NCBI GenBank assembly: GCA_963377175.1 | Contig: CAUJNA010002780.1 | Span: forward strand, 605,337 to 669,336 | Reading direction: 5' to 3' | Source of the DNA: Effrenium voratum | Lineage: Eukaryota; Sar; Dinophyceae; Suessiales; Symbiodiniaceae | Length of the DNA stretch: 64,000 bases | Shown here: piece after piece, positions 42,741-54,832 of the stretch | Numbering within the stretch: position 1 is the first letter of the stretch | How the letters are laid out: each line of letters opens with the position of its first letter | Position numbers and translations under genes: made by a program | Notes under the pieces: model-generated | What the model saw: only the letters and a program-made list of their open reading frames with translations | Told to the model about the DNA's origin: nothing | Database searches by the model: none

Positions 42741-43324
42741 AAAAGGGGAACGACCGGGGAAGGGGAAGCCGGGAAGGAGACCAAAGGGACGAGCAAGGGA
42801 CGAAGGGGCGACAAGGAAATACCAAGGGGCCGGGCCCAAACAAAAACAGAATGCGATGAAAGAAAACAAAACATGGGTGTCCGCGATTTTCCGCCGCTAG
42901 GTCCTCCTTGTTACAAGCGAGTTTATCCCAGTCCAGAAGCAAGTGCTTTCAAACTATGAGGATAGAAGGTTCCACCGCGACACGTTCACTTGGTAGAGTT
43001 AAACCTGAGGGGTGGCTGGCAAGGGGCATGCGGTTCGGCGCAGTTTGTTGAACTGACAAGCGCAAACACCAACCTGGGTGTCCTAGATTGGGATTGTAGG
43101 GGTTTGGCAGGAGCAAGAGGAGGCGCTGACGGATGAGGATGGGGAGGGGGGCGAAGCAGTCAAGGTACAGGACAGCCAAGAACAAAAGAACAAATGATTC
43201 GAGCCTGGCGCGAACATTTTTGCTCTACTGTGTTCAACGCAAAGAGGGGAAGCCATCTCGCATCGGCGGAATTTCGTGACAGAAAATTGCGCCCCCCTCT
43301 GACGACAAGCTCTGCCGCAACCAG
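42741..43324. other. No gene recognised
   Basis: Low-complexity purine-rich start (42,735-42,850), then mixed sequence. No motif recognised. Confidence 0.35.
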
Positions 43325-43329
43325 TCACT

Positions 43330-44310
43330 CCTGACGCAACCTCGCCTGCGTGGCTTCTGGCATGTCTTGGCCAGCCCCGGTTCGAGGAAACCCCTGCCAT
43401 GTTGCACACGCTCTCAGTAATTTGTCGGGAAGGGCGCGAAACGGAAACTGATAGACGGCGGCGTTGACCACCGCGTACATTGCCAAGGCGAACTCATCGA
43501 GGACGATCTCCGTCCGCTTCAGCCGCGCAGCGCTAGGAGTCCTGGACAAAGCAAACTACGGCTGCGGGAAACCAAACGCCCCGCGTTCGCCGGCAACCAG
43601 TCGGACCGCACGCGTGCAAGAGCAAGTGGCTTCAGTGGTCCGTTCCAAAAGGAGGCTTTGCCCAGGCAGCAGCTGCCTCTGTGCGCCGCACGCCCTGTTG
43701 CCCGCCCTCCACCTTTGGCGGCCAAAACAAGCTGATACCGACACTTCATGTCACCCATACTAGCCCGGGTAAAAGCTGCCGGTAAGTTCTTGGACGCGCG
43801 ACGCAGCCGAGCAGCAAACTCTGCGCGCCTCTCGCTTGGACGCCGCCCGCTTCCGCTCTTGGCGGCGCATCCGGCGGTTGATCTCGCTCCGTGCGGCGCA
43901 ACCCACCACACTCAGATCTGGGCTCCTTCGCGGGACCTCCAAAACATCCAGGCAAGCGGCTCTCTTCGCTGCCACACCCCATTTGCACTTGAAGCCCGCG
44001 CGGGGCCATTGTCTTCCAGAACGCAGAGCCACCTTTTTGCGGGCCTGTGTACATGCCTGCAGCTCTGGGTGCGTCAGAGCCGCAGCATGAAAATCCCACT
44101 ACCCAGCATTTCAAGACCTCTGGAGGTCTCCTGGGAAATCCTGAGGCGACGGCCGCAAGAGAAGCGCAGGAGACACAGCGCAAGTGTTGAAACCGCCCAA
44201 CTGGGCGGTGACTTCCGGCCAGGCTTCTTCAAAGGCGAAGCCTTCGCTTCGGAAAAAATCTTCCTCTCTCCAAGGGGCCGCAGCTCCTCCATTGGCTGGG
44301 CCTTCGTCAA
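43330..44310 (-). CDS. Possible exons of an unidentified minus-strand gene
   Basis: A GC-rich interval with several open, protein-like minus-strand stretches: about 44,190-44,300 (GAAAPWREEDFFRSEGFAF), about 43,790-43,900 (SEINRRMRRQERKRAASKRE, a charged helix) and about 43,430-43,540 (EIVLDEFALAMYAVVNAAVY). AG|G acceptors occur nearby. No domain was recognised and exon borders are not fixed. Longer ORFs on the plus strand overlap and may be shadows, or the reverse. It could also hold upstream exons of the DUF2431 gene. Confidence 0.25.
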
Positions 44311-44950
44311 CTTCGGCGACAAAACAAAGTTACTTCGGGCTGCGCCTCAGCCCTCCAGCCGCCAAACTCCCCGCGGGCCTTGCGCGGCCTCAAATCAGGG
44401 CCCCCGTCACTGCCAAGCGCGCATCTCCACCCAGGCACTGCCCAGCAAGGCTTCTCAACTGCACGCTTCCACAGTAAAACGGCATCAATAACAATCGCGC
44501 GGTTCAACCCCCTCTTTTCCCCTCAGCACGAAACGGAGCTTTCGTATTTTGCAAGGCTCCATTGTTTGCCCATTTTAGGGCAACCGCTTTGGGTGGAAAA
44601 ACATGGCCTTTGGCGCGCGCAAGTGTGGGCTAGGGCGCGCGGAACTGGGCAAGAAACGGAGCCTTCTTGCTTTGCAAGGCCACGCTTTCTGCTGCCAGGC
44701 GCTCTGACTGCGCCAACCCCGGGCGCGCAGCCAGCAAGTGAATTACATGGGTGTTTTTGTTTTCAGGGGGCCCCGAATTGTTGGCTTTACTCTCGGTTTC
44801 CCCCCCGCGTTTCCCATGCGCGCGTAAAAGGACTTGCGGCTTCGCTCTCCAGATGTTACATTATATACAACGCAACCAGGGACTTCCAGCACTTGTGCTT
44901 CCCCGGCTCCAAGGTTGTCTGGCCACAGCCCGTTGATGCAGCGACTCCTT
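44311..44950. other. No gene recognised
   Basis: Mixed GC-rich sequence. Plus-strand ORF 44,380-44,991 has no recognisable motif. Confidence 0.3.
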
Positions 44951-44959
44951 CAGCTCCCT

Positions 44960-45560
44960 GGAGATCTGTGTCTTCGTGTCTTCGCGTCTGAAAGCCCCAC
45001 GTATTCGAAGCTTCGCGCAGCGCATCTTCGGACTCAAGCTCCGAAGCTTCACATCTTCGCGTCTTCGGGTGAAGCTCCAAAGCTGCGAGCTGCGCGTCTT
45101 CGCGGTGAAGCTCTGAATTAAGCTCGCGTCTTCGGAGCTGCGCGCCTTGGGGCAGATTTTGAGGGACCGCCCTGCCGACTCAATGATGGAGTCATCACGT
45201 AGCACTATATGCCACAATATACTACATCATAATATTGTGTACTACAAAGTAATATAGTACATGTTGGATCTTACATCAGATACTCTAATACGACATGATA
45301 TGTGACTATACTGTAGTATCAGGTAACGCAGTGTAATGCGACACGATTCAATTGGAATGTAGCGCAATATGACAATGACATACTCATACAAACACATGTA
45401 ACATGATATATTGTAATGTTGCTCAACAGTACATTGCAGCACAGTACATACTGTGACACATACTACTATACCATACCAGACAACACAACACAAAGAATAC
45501 AGCACAACACAATACGGTACAATACCCTTCAACCCAAGTTACAACAATATGAAATATGGC
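44960..45560. repeat. Dispersed module: GCGTCTTCG/GAAGCTC repeats plus TACAATA-rich segment
   Basis: 44,960-45,150 alternates TCTTCGCGTCTTCG and GAAGCTCYRAAGCT. 45,185-45,560 is AT-rich with degenerate ATACTAC, ATACAAC and CAATAC phrases. Order is reversed relative to 42,480-42,740. Confidence 0.65.
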
Positions 45561-47636
45561 CATGTGCATTGTAGGCATGGGTGTGTACATATGTATGTGT
45601 TTACACAAATGCTGAGAAGAGTGGGAAGCGCTTTCAAGCTCTATGGGGTGGACAAAGGGCTCAAGCGAACCAAGGCATTGAGACGCTGCAGCGTACAAAT
45701 CAGCGGCTTCTCCAGCAAACATTGATGGGGTAAGCTGCAAAATACTGGGTACAATGTGCATAGTACGTGTATACATTCATATGTATATATATATATACCC
45801 ATGTATGTATATACAAGCGTTCAAGGCTTGCTTATGCTTGGTGTCATGTCCACGAAACCATGCAATCACAGCTCCGCTTCCCCAGCAACCTCTCATGATT
45901 TTGAACGCCCATCCTACCCGCAGAATAAGCAGCTATGCTCATACATTGAACAACAAGTGACTGTTCACACAATATTATTCAGCATGCTGTACAATCATCA
46001 CAATGGAGAAAGTTGCATTCCCTGCATCGCCCCTCCAGATTTGAACCCGGTTCACCTCAGTCAGAACGAGCTCCCAAGTTAACTCGCTTTGAACAGCCCT
46101 CGCAAAAAGCCGCGAGCACGTCGCTTGCGAAAACGATCCTTCAGACACCAAGCGCCGGTGGAGCGGAAGTGCTCCGGGCCCAGCAGGTCACAGGGCGGCC
46201 TAGGCTGTAAGAGAGCAACCCTTTCCGGGTTGGTACGGGTAACTGAACAAACCTTTTGGGAAGGGGCTGTCTCCCTATTTCGGCACACGAAAAAAAAAGA
46301 GCCCCAGACAAAATTACTTGTTTCTCAAGAGGACATTGGACAATTGGGGCGGGCCAGGGCCCTGATGTTTGTGGAAACAACCTCGGTGGGTGCTCACGTG
46401 CTCCCCAAGCTTACACCAGTTGCTCATATTTGCTCCTGTTAACATCACCCCCCACGAAAGGAGAATCATTTCAAAGTGAATTCAATGAGTTCAAAGGAGC
46501 CGTGCCAGATCACCAATCCGAGCAAGGGGACACCCAGCAACAAATGTGATTGGCCCATGCACCTGTTTGCTAGCTGCTTGTGCGCCTCTTACTCTTGCAG
46601 CGGAAATGTCAACTCCACGTTCCTGAATTTGACGTTGGCTAAGGTCCGTCAAAGTTGGCGTTGGATCTCTGCCCATGGTTTGCATTGCTCAACGGAACAA
46701 TCTAGCAATCTCCGCAAAAGGTATTGCAGGGCACTCGGGCCCACGTTGACCTCAAATGGAAAAAGGGACACGCTGTATATTGAAGCAACTGCGAAACCAT
46801 CAATTGTAATTTCAAACATGTCTTACAATCCCAAAAAATGCCTCGCGCTAGCGCTAACAATTTGCCAACCTAGGTCTATGATTCCTGTTCCATGCACCAA
46901 ATGGGAGTCCTCGGCTTCTCCGCAAGCCCCAATGCAGAGGATGTCTAAGATTCAGGTCACCAGGGCGCGTTGGCAACGGCCTTTCCACGTGGGAGCGAAG
47001 CTTCATGGGCTGCATCTGCAACCTGCGAGCGGCTGCTACAATGGCAGTCTTGCCTTCCACACCCGTGTTTCGAACAGTCAATAGAAATTACGCCCCTGAA
47101 ATCCTGAGATGTCCTTTGATTTCCTTGTGGTGACCCTGTAACATCCAAGTGTCAATGAGGTCCCCAATCTCAGGAACCCTATTGAAGGGTTGATGAAAGG
47201 GACTCTGTGCAAAACTGCTGCCCAGACAGGATCTTTAATTTCTTGCCGGGCGAGGCAGGTGTGGCAGCAGATGCCAAATGTCCAAGTGGTGGTCACGGTT
47301 TGGACAATAGGTCTGAAGGGTAGACCATCCCTCTTCTTCCCCTTCGACTGCCAAAAGAAGCAAACAAATACACCAACTACGACCTCCTTTTCCCAGGCAG
47401 AAAAACCTGGCGCATCTCACGGCCGAAGGGACCCACGAACCGACGAATCGACCCGTCGACCCGGCCTCTGGGAGTGCTTCTTCCCCGTGGCGTGGGCCTC
47501 CCAGCCCTTCATGGACACCACCACCTGGCCTCGATAGGGTTCCGCTCGGGGCAAACCTGAACAGCCCGGCATGAAAACCAACATATGGGAAGCAAAAGGG
47601 CGCTCTCATGAACTTTATGAACTATTTTTCCGGAGC
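45561..47636. other. Unassigned; possible isolated exon near 47.45 kb
   Basis: A short TATATA run at 45,783-45,797. The minus strand around 47,420-47,540 has a protein-like stretch (EPYRGQVVVSMKGWEAHAT) not assignable to a family. Other ORFs are short and featureless. Confidence 0.3.
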
Positions 47637-47760
47637 CTTGTAAGGAGCCTTTGCAGGGAGCCTTCGTAAGAAGCTTTGTAAGAGCTTTGCAATAGGCTTT
47701 GTAAGGAGCCTTGCGCGGAGCGCTAGGAGGAGCTTTTGTGAGGAGTCGTTGGGAGCATTT
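47637..47760 (+). repeat. GGAGCCTTTGTAAG short tandem repeats
   Basis: Seven to eight imperfect units of the family seen at 36,590-36,865. Confidence 0.75.
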
Positions 47761-48450
47761 TAAGTAGTACATATTAGCTGAGGGCACGAATGCAAATGAA
47801 ACAGCATGGGCCCTCAGGTCTCTCTGCTTGCTGCGGCTCGCTGAGGCTCTTGCAAACCAGGCAGATCTGGCGACTCGATACATGACTCTGTCTTCGGGGG
47901 TATCTTTTGTGGTTGTTTAACGTGACACCAAAGGAACGACGCCCAAATCACTATTTGTAAGAGGCACCACAGGGCGAGTCTTATCGGGTGTCCAAACGTT
48001 TTCGAGATGTTCCAACCAGTCAAAGGCAGCCATTGTGCGTCTCCAAATGAGGCAAGAAGAAAATGGGACCCACGTTCTGCTTCATTCCCCTTTGTTCAGC
48101 AACCCAACAAGGGTGGTCGGAAGGACTGAATGAGGCTGTGGCCTGCCTGGCCGTAGTAGTAGTCGAGTGAAGCTGGATCCTGCTGTTGAATCGGTTTCGG
48201 AGAGAGATCAAAGCCACACTTTGGACTTGGGGCCGCGATGAGAATGATCCCAAAGGCAGGTACAGTTGTCACTATCGATGGTGTTTTATTTGTTTGCATC
48301 TCCAAGGCCCTCGGATAAGTTGTGGAGTTTTGACGGCTTGGCCTAAAGCAGGAAGTCAAGTCTAAAAGGTGGGCTCTGGAGAGAGGGTGAGCGTATATGC
48401 AGCGCACGCACGAACACACGCACGAACATTTGCTTACGCACGCTTGTATA
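47761..48450. other. No gene recognised
   Basis: Mixed sequence without repeats. ORFs are short and without motifs. Confidence 0.35.
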
Positions 48451-48580
48451 TATACATATACACAAATGTATGTATGTATATATATATATATATATACATA
48501 TGTACATACGTACGTGTATAAATAAAAAGATATGTGTATACATATATATATATATATATATATACATATACGTGTGTACA
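48450..48580 (+). repeat. TA / GTAT microsatellite
   Basis: TATATA runs at 48,476-48,496 and 48,541-48,566 with GTAC/ATAC interruptions. It is followed by ATGGTCACCCCCC (48,585-48,597), shared in inverse orientation with 38,019-38,031. Confidence 0.9.
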
Positions 48581-48599
48581 CATACATGGTCACCCCCCT

Positions 48600-50580
48600 C
48601 ATGATCCACACTTTAGAGTGTGGTATGCAGGAGAACGCTGTAAACAGTCTTTTCTCATCATATTTTACATGTTTGGCTGATGATCCTATTGTTGATCAGA
48701 GTTTGAGACCTAGGATGAGGCAGGCCGTTTTTGTGGAATGCTGCATCCAAGAGCATGCCTTGTATCACACAGAATACACAAAGCCGCACAAACGAAGTGC
48801 AGTAACCCAGTCCGGAACGTCTTCCATTGTGCATGGCTCGAGTCTGACATCACCTAAGCGAGTTCTGGCAGCCATTGTGTCGCACTTGCATTGCTGGCCA
48901 GTGGGAAACGCCAAGACTCCAGAAACTCTTTCCTCAACACAGCTGGCCCTCGTTTCTCCGCGCCAGAAAGACAGCCTTGACCGAACGTCGCGTTTCCGTC
49001 GCGCTGCCTTGCGGTGTGAGTCATATCACATCTGGCTCTTAGCCCTCAGTTTCCAGCGCCAAATGGAGAAGTCGGAGCCTGACCGGGCCGGCCGAGCTTC
49101 AAGACCACGGCCGGCCAGGCGAAGCGAAGGCGGGTCAACCGGTCCAGGCCTTCTTCCAAAAGGATGCTGTTGGAGGAAGCGGTGCGCAGAACCTCCTTCA
49201 CCTTTCCAACTTTCTGGGCCTGGCCACTCGCACCATAAAGCTCAAGGGCCAACATAAAATGGTTCAGAACCAAGGCCCCACTAGTTGGAGTCTAAGGCTT
49301 CTCACTTGCGGCCTGCACAGCTCCCAGGATCTGCGAGTGAGACCTGTGCCAGACAGCAAGCACATTGAGCAGTCTTAGGCAACTCGACTCTGGCAGCACC
49401 CAAGCAACTACGCCTCTTCCGAGATGTCTTTGAAGCATCCAGCGAGCCAGGCGCTAAGCCAGGTATCGCCACGTTCTCCTGATCAGGCTCGGCTTGGGCG
49501 TCACGTTAATCCCGGATTAAGCAAACCCCGATTTGTGAGTTACACCTGCCATTAGTAGGATGGGCTACTCATCCCTGGCTGAGTATTTTTAGATGTGCGC
49601 TGCCCGCCGTTTTTGCCAGGCTCAAAAGAACCGCATAATCAGACACTGGGGGTAGGCAAGGAGACTGAAGTGTGCAGGAAAATCCATACTAGTACCAAGC
49701 AACACGTGCTGTGTGCAGTGCAGGCCTGTCGAAACGAACAACCTACTGGAGTTTTAATGCACGCTGCATCGCCAAAAAAGATTTTGGCACGCTTGTGTGA
49801 GTTCGCGCAGGTAGGCGCAGGCACACCACGCAACAGCAACTCTCTACTGTCCGCCAGCTTGTAGTTCCTGATTGCAAAACACAAGCCGGTCCAATGCAAA
49901 CACCCTGGGGCCTATACGAATCTTCCTTTCGGCCTGGCTACACATAGATCGCTGCGCCTGCAGCCACTCAGAAGCCAACGCCGCTGCAGATTGCTCCGCA
50001 TCCTGCAAAGCAGCGGAGTCAGTAACCACCTGCGTGTTGTCTCAAAAAGCCGATTGGTTTTGATTAGACTTTAATTTGGTCTCCAGTTGGCACGCCTTGT
50101 CAATTCTTTGCGACGCGGGGCATTGCAGCTCACCGGCTTAGGAGGGTAGTGGATCCGAAAACATGGCATGAGCAGAGGGGCATTTGACTGAATTCCACCT
50201 TTGCTGCTCATTCTGGCTCTCCGCTGCGCCGTCTCGCCTTCTTGGTGGTGGCAGGATGACCTGCGATGTTGTGACCTCAGCTCTATTTGTGGGTAAATAT
50301 CCACACGGCCTGGCCACGGGAACGTTGTCAGTGGCGCACATGAATCACATGGGGTTGTCGTTTGGCCCGGCGGCTTCTGCGACGTATCCCATGGCCCGGG
50401 CCCCCGTTGGGCAGCGTCAGAATGGCCTGAAATCCTGAACATCCCGAGCGAAGTCGATGACATGCCTTGAACTGCTTTCACAATGGCGAGCACTAGACGC
50501 AGCGCACAAATGCGAATTCAAAGAAACCCAAATGCAAATGTGAGGGTCACACATACACTGTGACAGCTAGCCTGCTCGAA
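48600..50580. other. No gene recognised
   Basis: A perfect short hairpin (CCACACT-TTAG-AGTGTGG, 48,606-48,623) begins the region. ORFs (longest 48,532-49,257 plus) show no motif. Confidence 0.35.
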
Positions 50581-50584
50581 ATCC

Positions 50585-50785
50585 TGGGGGCCTAATCGCA
50601 ATCCGTAATCCGCTTAATCCTTGTGTTGTTTGGTATTCTTCTTAATCCGTACTCCGCGCTTCAAACTTTGGGTCAAAACCGTATCGTGGAGCATGGAAAA
50701 TCCGTGCACCCCATAATCCGCAATCCGCAAGCCGCATAATCTAATCCGCAAACCACACAATCCGTAATCCGCTAATCATTGGGGA
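50585..50785 (+). repeat. Degenerate AATCCGC repeats
   Basis: TAATCCGTAATCCGC-type phrases recur about a dozen times, irregularly spaced. Confidence 0.7.
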
Positions 50786-50937
50786 TAAGGTTTTGAACAA
50801 GCTAGGACAGCAAATCCGCCGACCCCTTTGCAAAAGCCAAGTTAGTCTCTGCAAAGGGGCGAGGCGTGTTCTAAGTGGTGGTTAGGGGGAGTCTGAGGGG
50901 GGGAGGGGGGGTCCCGCGGCGGATTTTTGACACGCCT

Positions 50938-51160
50938 AACCTCTAACCCTAACCTCTAACCCTAACCTCTAACCCTAACCTCTAACCCTAACCTCTAACC
51001 CTAACCTCTAAGCCTAACCTCTAACTCTAACCTCTAACCCTAACCTCTAACCCTAAACTCTAACCCTAAACTCTAACCCTAAACTCTAACCTCTAACCTC
51101 TAACCCTAACCTCTAACCCTAACCTCTAACCCTAACCTCTAACCTTAACCTCTAACCGTG
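50938..51160 (+). repeat. Telomere-like 13-bp repeat (CCTCTAACCCTAA)
   Basis: Seventeen or so units with few changes, including CCCTAAA variants near 51,050-51,090. Related in spelling to the TTTAGGG/TTAGGG telomere family, but the unit is 13 bp. Confidence 0.9.
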
Positions 51161-51169
51161 AGGATGGAT

Positions 51170-51790
51170 GATGAAAGACTACGGGAAGATGACGGAACAC
51201 TACGGGAAGCTGACGGGGATGACGGGAAGATGACGGGAAGCTGACAGCAGACTACGGGAAGATGACGGAAGACTGCGGGAGATGACGGAAGACTACGGGA
51301 AGATGACGGAACACTACGGGAAGCTGACGGGGATGACGGGAAGATGACGGGAAGCTGACAGCAGACTACGGGAAGATGACGGAAGACTGCCGGAGATGAC
51401 GGAAGACTACGGGAAGATGACGGACGACTACACGAAGATGACGGAAGCTCACGGAATGAAGGGAAGATGACGGAAGACTACGGGAAGCTGACGGGAAGAT
51501 GAGATGACGGAAGACTGCACGTAGATGACGGAAGACTACGGGAAGATGACGGAAGATGACGGAGGACTTTGGGAAGATGACGGGAGACTACGGGAAGATG
51601 ACGGAAGACTACGGGAAGATGACGGGAAGAGGACATGACGGAAGACTACGGGAAGATGACGGAAGACTACGGGAAGATGTTGGAAGACTACGGGAAGATG
51701 ACGGAAGACTACGGGAAGCATGATGGGAAGATGACGGAAGACTACGGGAAGACGACGGTACGGGAAGATGACGGAAGACTACGGGAAGAT
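51170..51790 (+). repeat. 21-bp minisatellite, first block
   Basis: Unit GATGACGGAAGACTACGGG plus AA, with many partial units (GACGGGAAGCTGACAGC variants). Being 21 bp it reads as a seven-residue repeat (MTEDYGK), so ORFs such as 51,635-51,838 are repeat products. Confidence 0.95.
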
Positions 51791-51972
51791 GCCCCTAACC
51801 CCCAACCTCTAACCCTAACCTCTAACCCTAACCTCTAACCCTAACCTCTAACCCTAACCTCTAACCCTAACCTCTAACCCTAACCTCTAACCTTAACCTC
51901 TAACCCTAACTTCTAACCCTAACCTCTAACCCTGACCCCTAACCCTAACCTCTAACCTTAACCTCTAACCGT
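51791..51972 (+). repeat. Telomere-like 13-bp repeat, second block
   Basis: Same CCTCTAACCCTAA units as 50,938-51,160, ending in the same CTCTAACCGTRAGGAT junction. Confidence 0.9.
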
Positions 51973-52425
51973 AAGGATGATGATGAAAGACTACGGGACG
52001 GTGACGGAAGACTACGGGAACATGACGGGAAGCTGACAGAAGACTACGGGAAGATGACGGGAGATAATGGAAGACTACGGGAAGATGACGGAAGACTACG
52101 GAAGCTGACGGGAAGACTACGGGAAGATGACGGAAGAGTGCGGGAAGATGACGGAAGACTACGGGAAGTTGGCGGAAAACTACACGAAGATGACGGAAAA
52201 CTACGGGATGACGGAAGAATACGGGAAGGACTGCGGAAGACTAGGGGAAGATGACGGAAGACTACACGAAGAGGACGGAAGATGACGGAAGACTACGGGA
52301 AGCTGGCGGGAAGATGACGGAAGACTGCGGGAAGATGACGGAAGACTACGGGAAGATGACGGAAGACTACGGGAAGATGACGGACCCTCTAAGACCACAC
52401 GAAGATGACGGAAGACAGCGGGAAG
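51973..52425 (+). repeat. 21-bp minisatellite, second block
   Basis: Same unit as 51,170-51,790, again beginning with GATGATGAAAGACTACGGG after the telomere-like block. Confidence 0.95.
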
Positions 52426-52539
52426 ATGACGATGATGATGATGATGATGCTGATGATGCTGCTGAGGATTGATGAAGATCATGATGATGGTGATGATGAT
52501 GATGATGATGAAGAGCGATGATGATGATGATGACGCCGC

Positions 52540-52571
<32 letters not shown>

Positions 52572-52830
52572 GTGGTGACGATGATGATGATGATCAGGCG
52601 GATGAGGAGGAGGATGATGATGCTGCTGCATGCTGATGAGGATGAGGATGACGATGGTGACGCTGCTGGCTGAGGATGATGATGATACTGAGGCTGAGGA
52701 TGATGATGAGAATGAGGATGATGATGGATGATGATGACGACATGGTGGATGATGACGGTTCATCAGCATCAGCAGCATCATCGTCATCCTCCTCATCATC
52801 ATTATCATCATCCAGCAATATCCAGCATCA
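52426..52830 (+). repeat. GAT trinucleotide microsatellite
   Basis: GAT/GCT/GAG triplets up to about 52,745, then ATC/CAT triplets (52,755-52,830), the reverse complement, giving a second local strand switch. Confidence 0.95.
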
Positions 52831-52847
52831 CCATCAGCCTCATCATC

Positions 52848-53210
52848 CCCTGCATGCTGGGGATGCGGGGGCTGCCTTTTTGGTCTTCCATCGTTGTAGA
52901 AAAAGGCAGCTTTTGCAGCATCATCCTGCAGGTGCCCGGGGTGATGCTTTGCATGCTGGGGATGCAGGAGCTGCCTTTTTGGTCTTCGAATGTCGGGAAA
53001 AAAGGCAGCTTTTGCATCCCCCGCTTCACCAGCATCATCCTGCAGGTGCCCGGGTTGATGCTTTGCATGCTGGGGATGCAGGAGCTGCCTTTTTGGTCTT
53101 CGAATGTCAGGAAAAAAGGCAGCTTTTGCATCCCCCGCTTCACCTGCATCATCCTGCAGGTGTCTGGGGTGATGCCTTGCATGCTGGGCAGGAGCTGCCT
53201 TTTTGGTCTG
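52848..53210 (+). repeat. Tandem repeat (99-114 bp units) each with an internal hairpin
   Basis: GCATGCTGGG anchors at 52,852, 52,951, 53,065 and 53,179 give periods of 99, 114 and 114 bp. Each unit carries GCTGCCTTTTT and AAAAAGGCAGC, an inverted repeat enclosing about 20-24 nt. The unit length changes are multiples of three, and ORFs stay open on both strands. Confidence 0.9.
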
Positions 53211-54720
53211 GGACGGAGAAGAGCCGGGCTTTCTCAGCGACAACAAGGGCCGGATTTTCTCCAACGTCTGGCTTCATGCTGTCCGGGGCCAATAAGTAGA
53301 ACCGGCTGGCTCTTAAGACCTTGGTGCCAATCCTGCTGAGAGACGGAGAAGGGCCGGAGTTTCTTTTCAAGCTTTTTGGGGAGGCACAAACCGAAACGGC
53401 TGCTTTTCGAGAACCGGCCCCCTTGCGTGCGCGCACCTGGCCGCACTTGGCATGGTAGCCATCGCAGCTGTCGTTCGTGACGCCCCGCAAAAACCTAACC
53501 CCTTTGATCAGGCACCTAGTAATTCGGGGTTTTGGGGCTTGTGCAAAACCAGCGGGCTCTCGAGGAATTGTCCAGATTACTGTTTGCTATAGGTTGGTGA
53601 ACGCAAAACGGGCCGGCTGATTGCCTGTCATCTGCCTGTCTCTCCCCTTGGGATGATGATGATGATGATGATGCTGTTACGGGGGTCGGCGGCATCAGGC
53701 GTCAGCCTGCTAAATCCGGCCACCGGACGTGATCGGGCCGCAGGCCAAAGCCCGGTAGGGCTTACCTTCAGGTATAAGGCCGCGCGCCCCATGCCGCCGA
53801 CCATGCGCGGACCATGCGCAGAACATGCGCATACGTTTTATGCTGGGCCCTCCCTTATAAGGGGCGAAGGATTTGCGGATTGGTTTAGGCGATTTTTGTA
53901 GCATCTCCCCGCAGCATCCAAGAACGAGTCCAAAAACGAGTATTTTTGGGGGGTGCCTAATACTGGACAACACCCCCAGCATTGCCAGCATCATCTCGGA
54001 TGATGCGGATGATGCTATGCATGCTGGCGATGCGAAACAAGGGGCTGAAAGGAAACAGGAGTGACTGGAAAGTGAACGAAATGCAAGTCAAAGGCATTGC
54101 ACGAAAATGAAGAGGGCGCTGGAGAGAAACCAAGCTGCAGGAAAATGAAAGATAGAAAAGGGAAAGGAATGCGAATGAAGGAGTCTTCAAGGAAATGAAG
54201 GGAGCTGAAGCGGCAGTGAAGTGGAAGGAAGTGAAGGGACATGCCAGGAAACTTAGAGGGAAAGGAGATGAAAGAACGGGAGGGGTGCCCGGTGGCCGGC
54301 TGTGTCGCGTCAGCGTGTAAATACAACTCAACATCGTCACACAGGTAGCAAAAGACTGTCATGCAACGCTTGTTTCTTGAAAACGCCCTTGTAAAATCAA
54401 AGCGCGCATCCGTCTTCCTGCCACGTCGCACGCAAACAATGCCTTTTGGGGCAACCGGGCCAGCGCTATCTGCGTCGTTCACGGCTAAGAGGCACACGAA
54501 GCATTATATGTCCACAGCGTATAAAATCGTGACCTGTGTCAATAGCTGTCTTCAATTTTGCCGAACTTCGCCGCTTCCTGCTGGGGTCAAAACAGGAAGG
54601 CGCGCAACGCTGTTGATCTGGTCTGGGCTTACAGGCCTCAGCTTTCGTCTCCTGTCGTTCAGGGCGCTGGCCCAGACTGGACTGGCTCGGTGCAAAGTCT
54701 GGGGGATGCTTAGTGTCACG
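53211..54720. other. No gene recognised; purine-rich stretch
   Basis: GAT repeats at 53,653-53,678. 54,050-54,285 is strongly purine-rich with GAAATGAAG-type phrases. No coding motif recognised. Confidence 0.4.
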
Positions 54721-54724
54721 TGCC

Positions 54725-54832
54725 GCTCATGCCGCTCACTCGCTCACTCCCTCGCTCCCTCCCTCCGTCCCTCCCTCAATCAGTTACTCAGTCACTCAGT
54801 CACTCAGTCACTCGGTCACTCGGTCAGTCAAC
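54725..54832 (+). repeat. CTCACTCG / CTCC / CACTCAGT microsatellite
   Basis: Short blocks of CTCACTCG, CTCCCTC and CAGTCACT units in succession. Confidence 0.9.

Noticed and set aside
43748..44491. 247-codon plus-strand ORF as a gene
   Set aside because: Arg/Ser/Pro-rich composition without motifs; minus-strand frames in the same GC-rich interval look more protein-like.
50938..51972. True chromosome end
   Set aside because: The 13-bp unit is not a pure telomere repeat and ordinary sequence continues on both sides.
51170..52425. Repeat-protein gene with MTEDYGK heptads
   Set aside because: The heptad follows from a 21-bp minisatellite; units are interrupted by frame-changing partial copies and telomere-like DNA.
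52676..53339. Protein genes of about 200 codons on the plus strand
   Set aside because: They begin in the GAT microsatellite and run through the 114-bp tandem repeat; no independent coding evidence.
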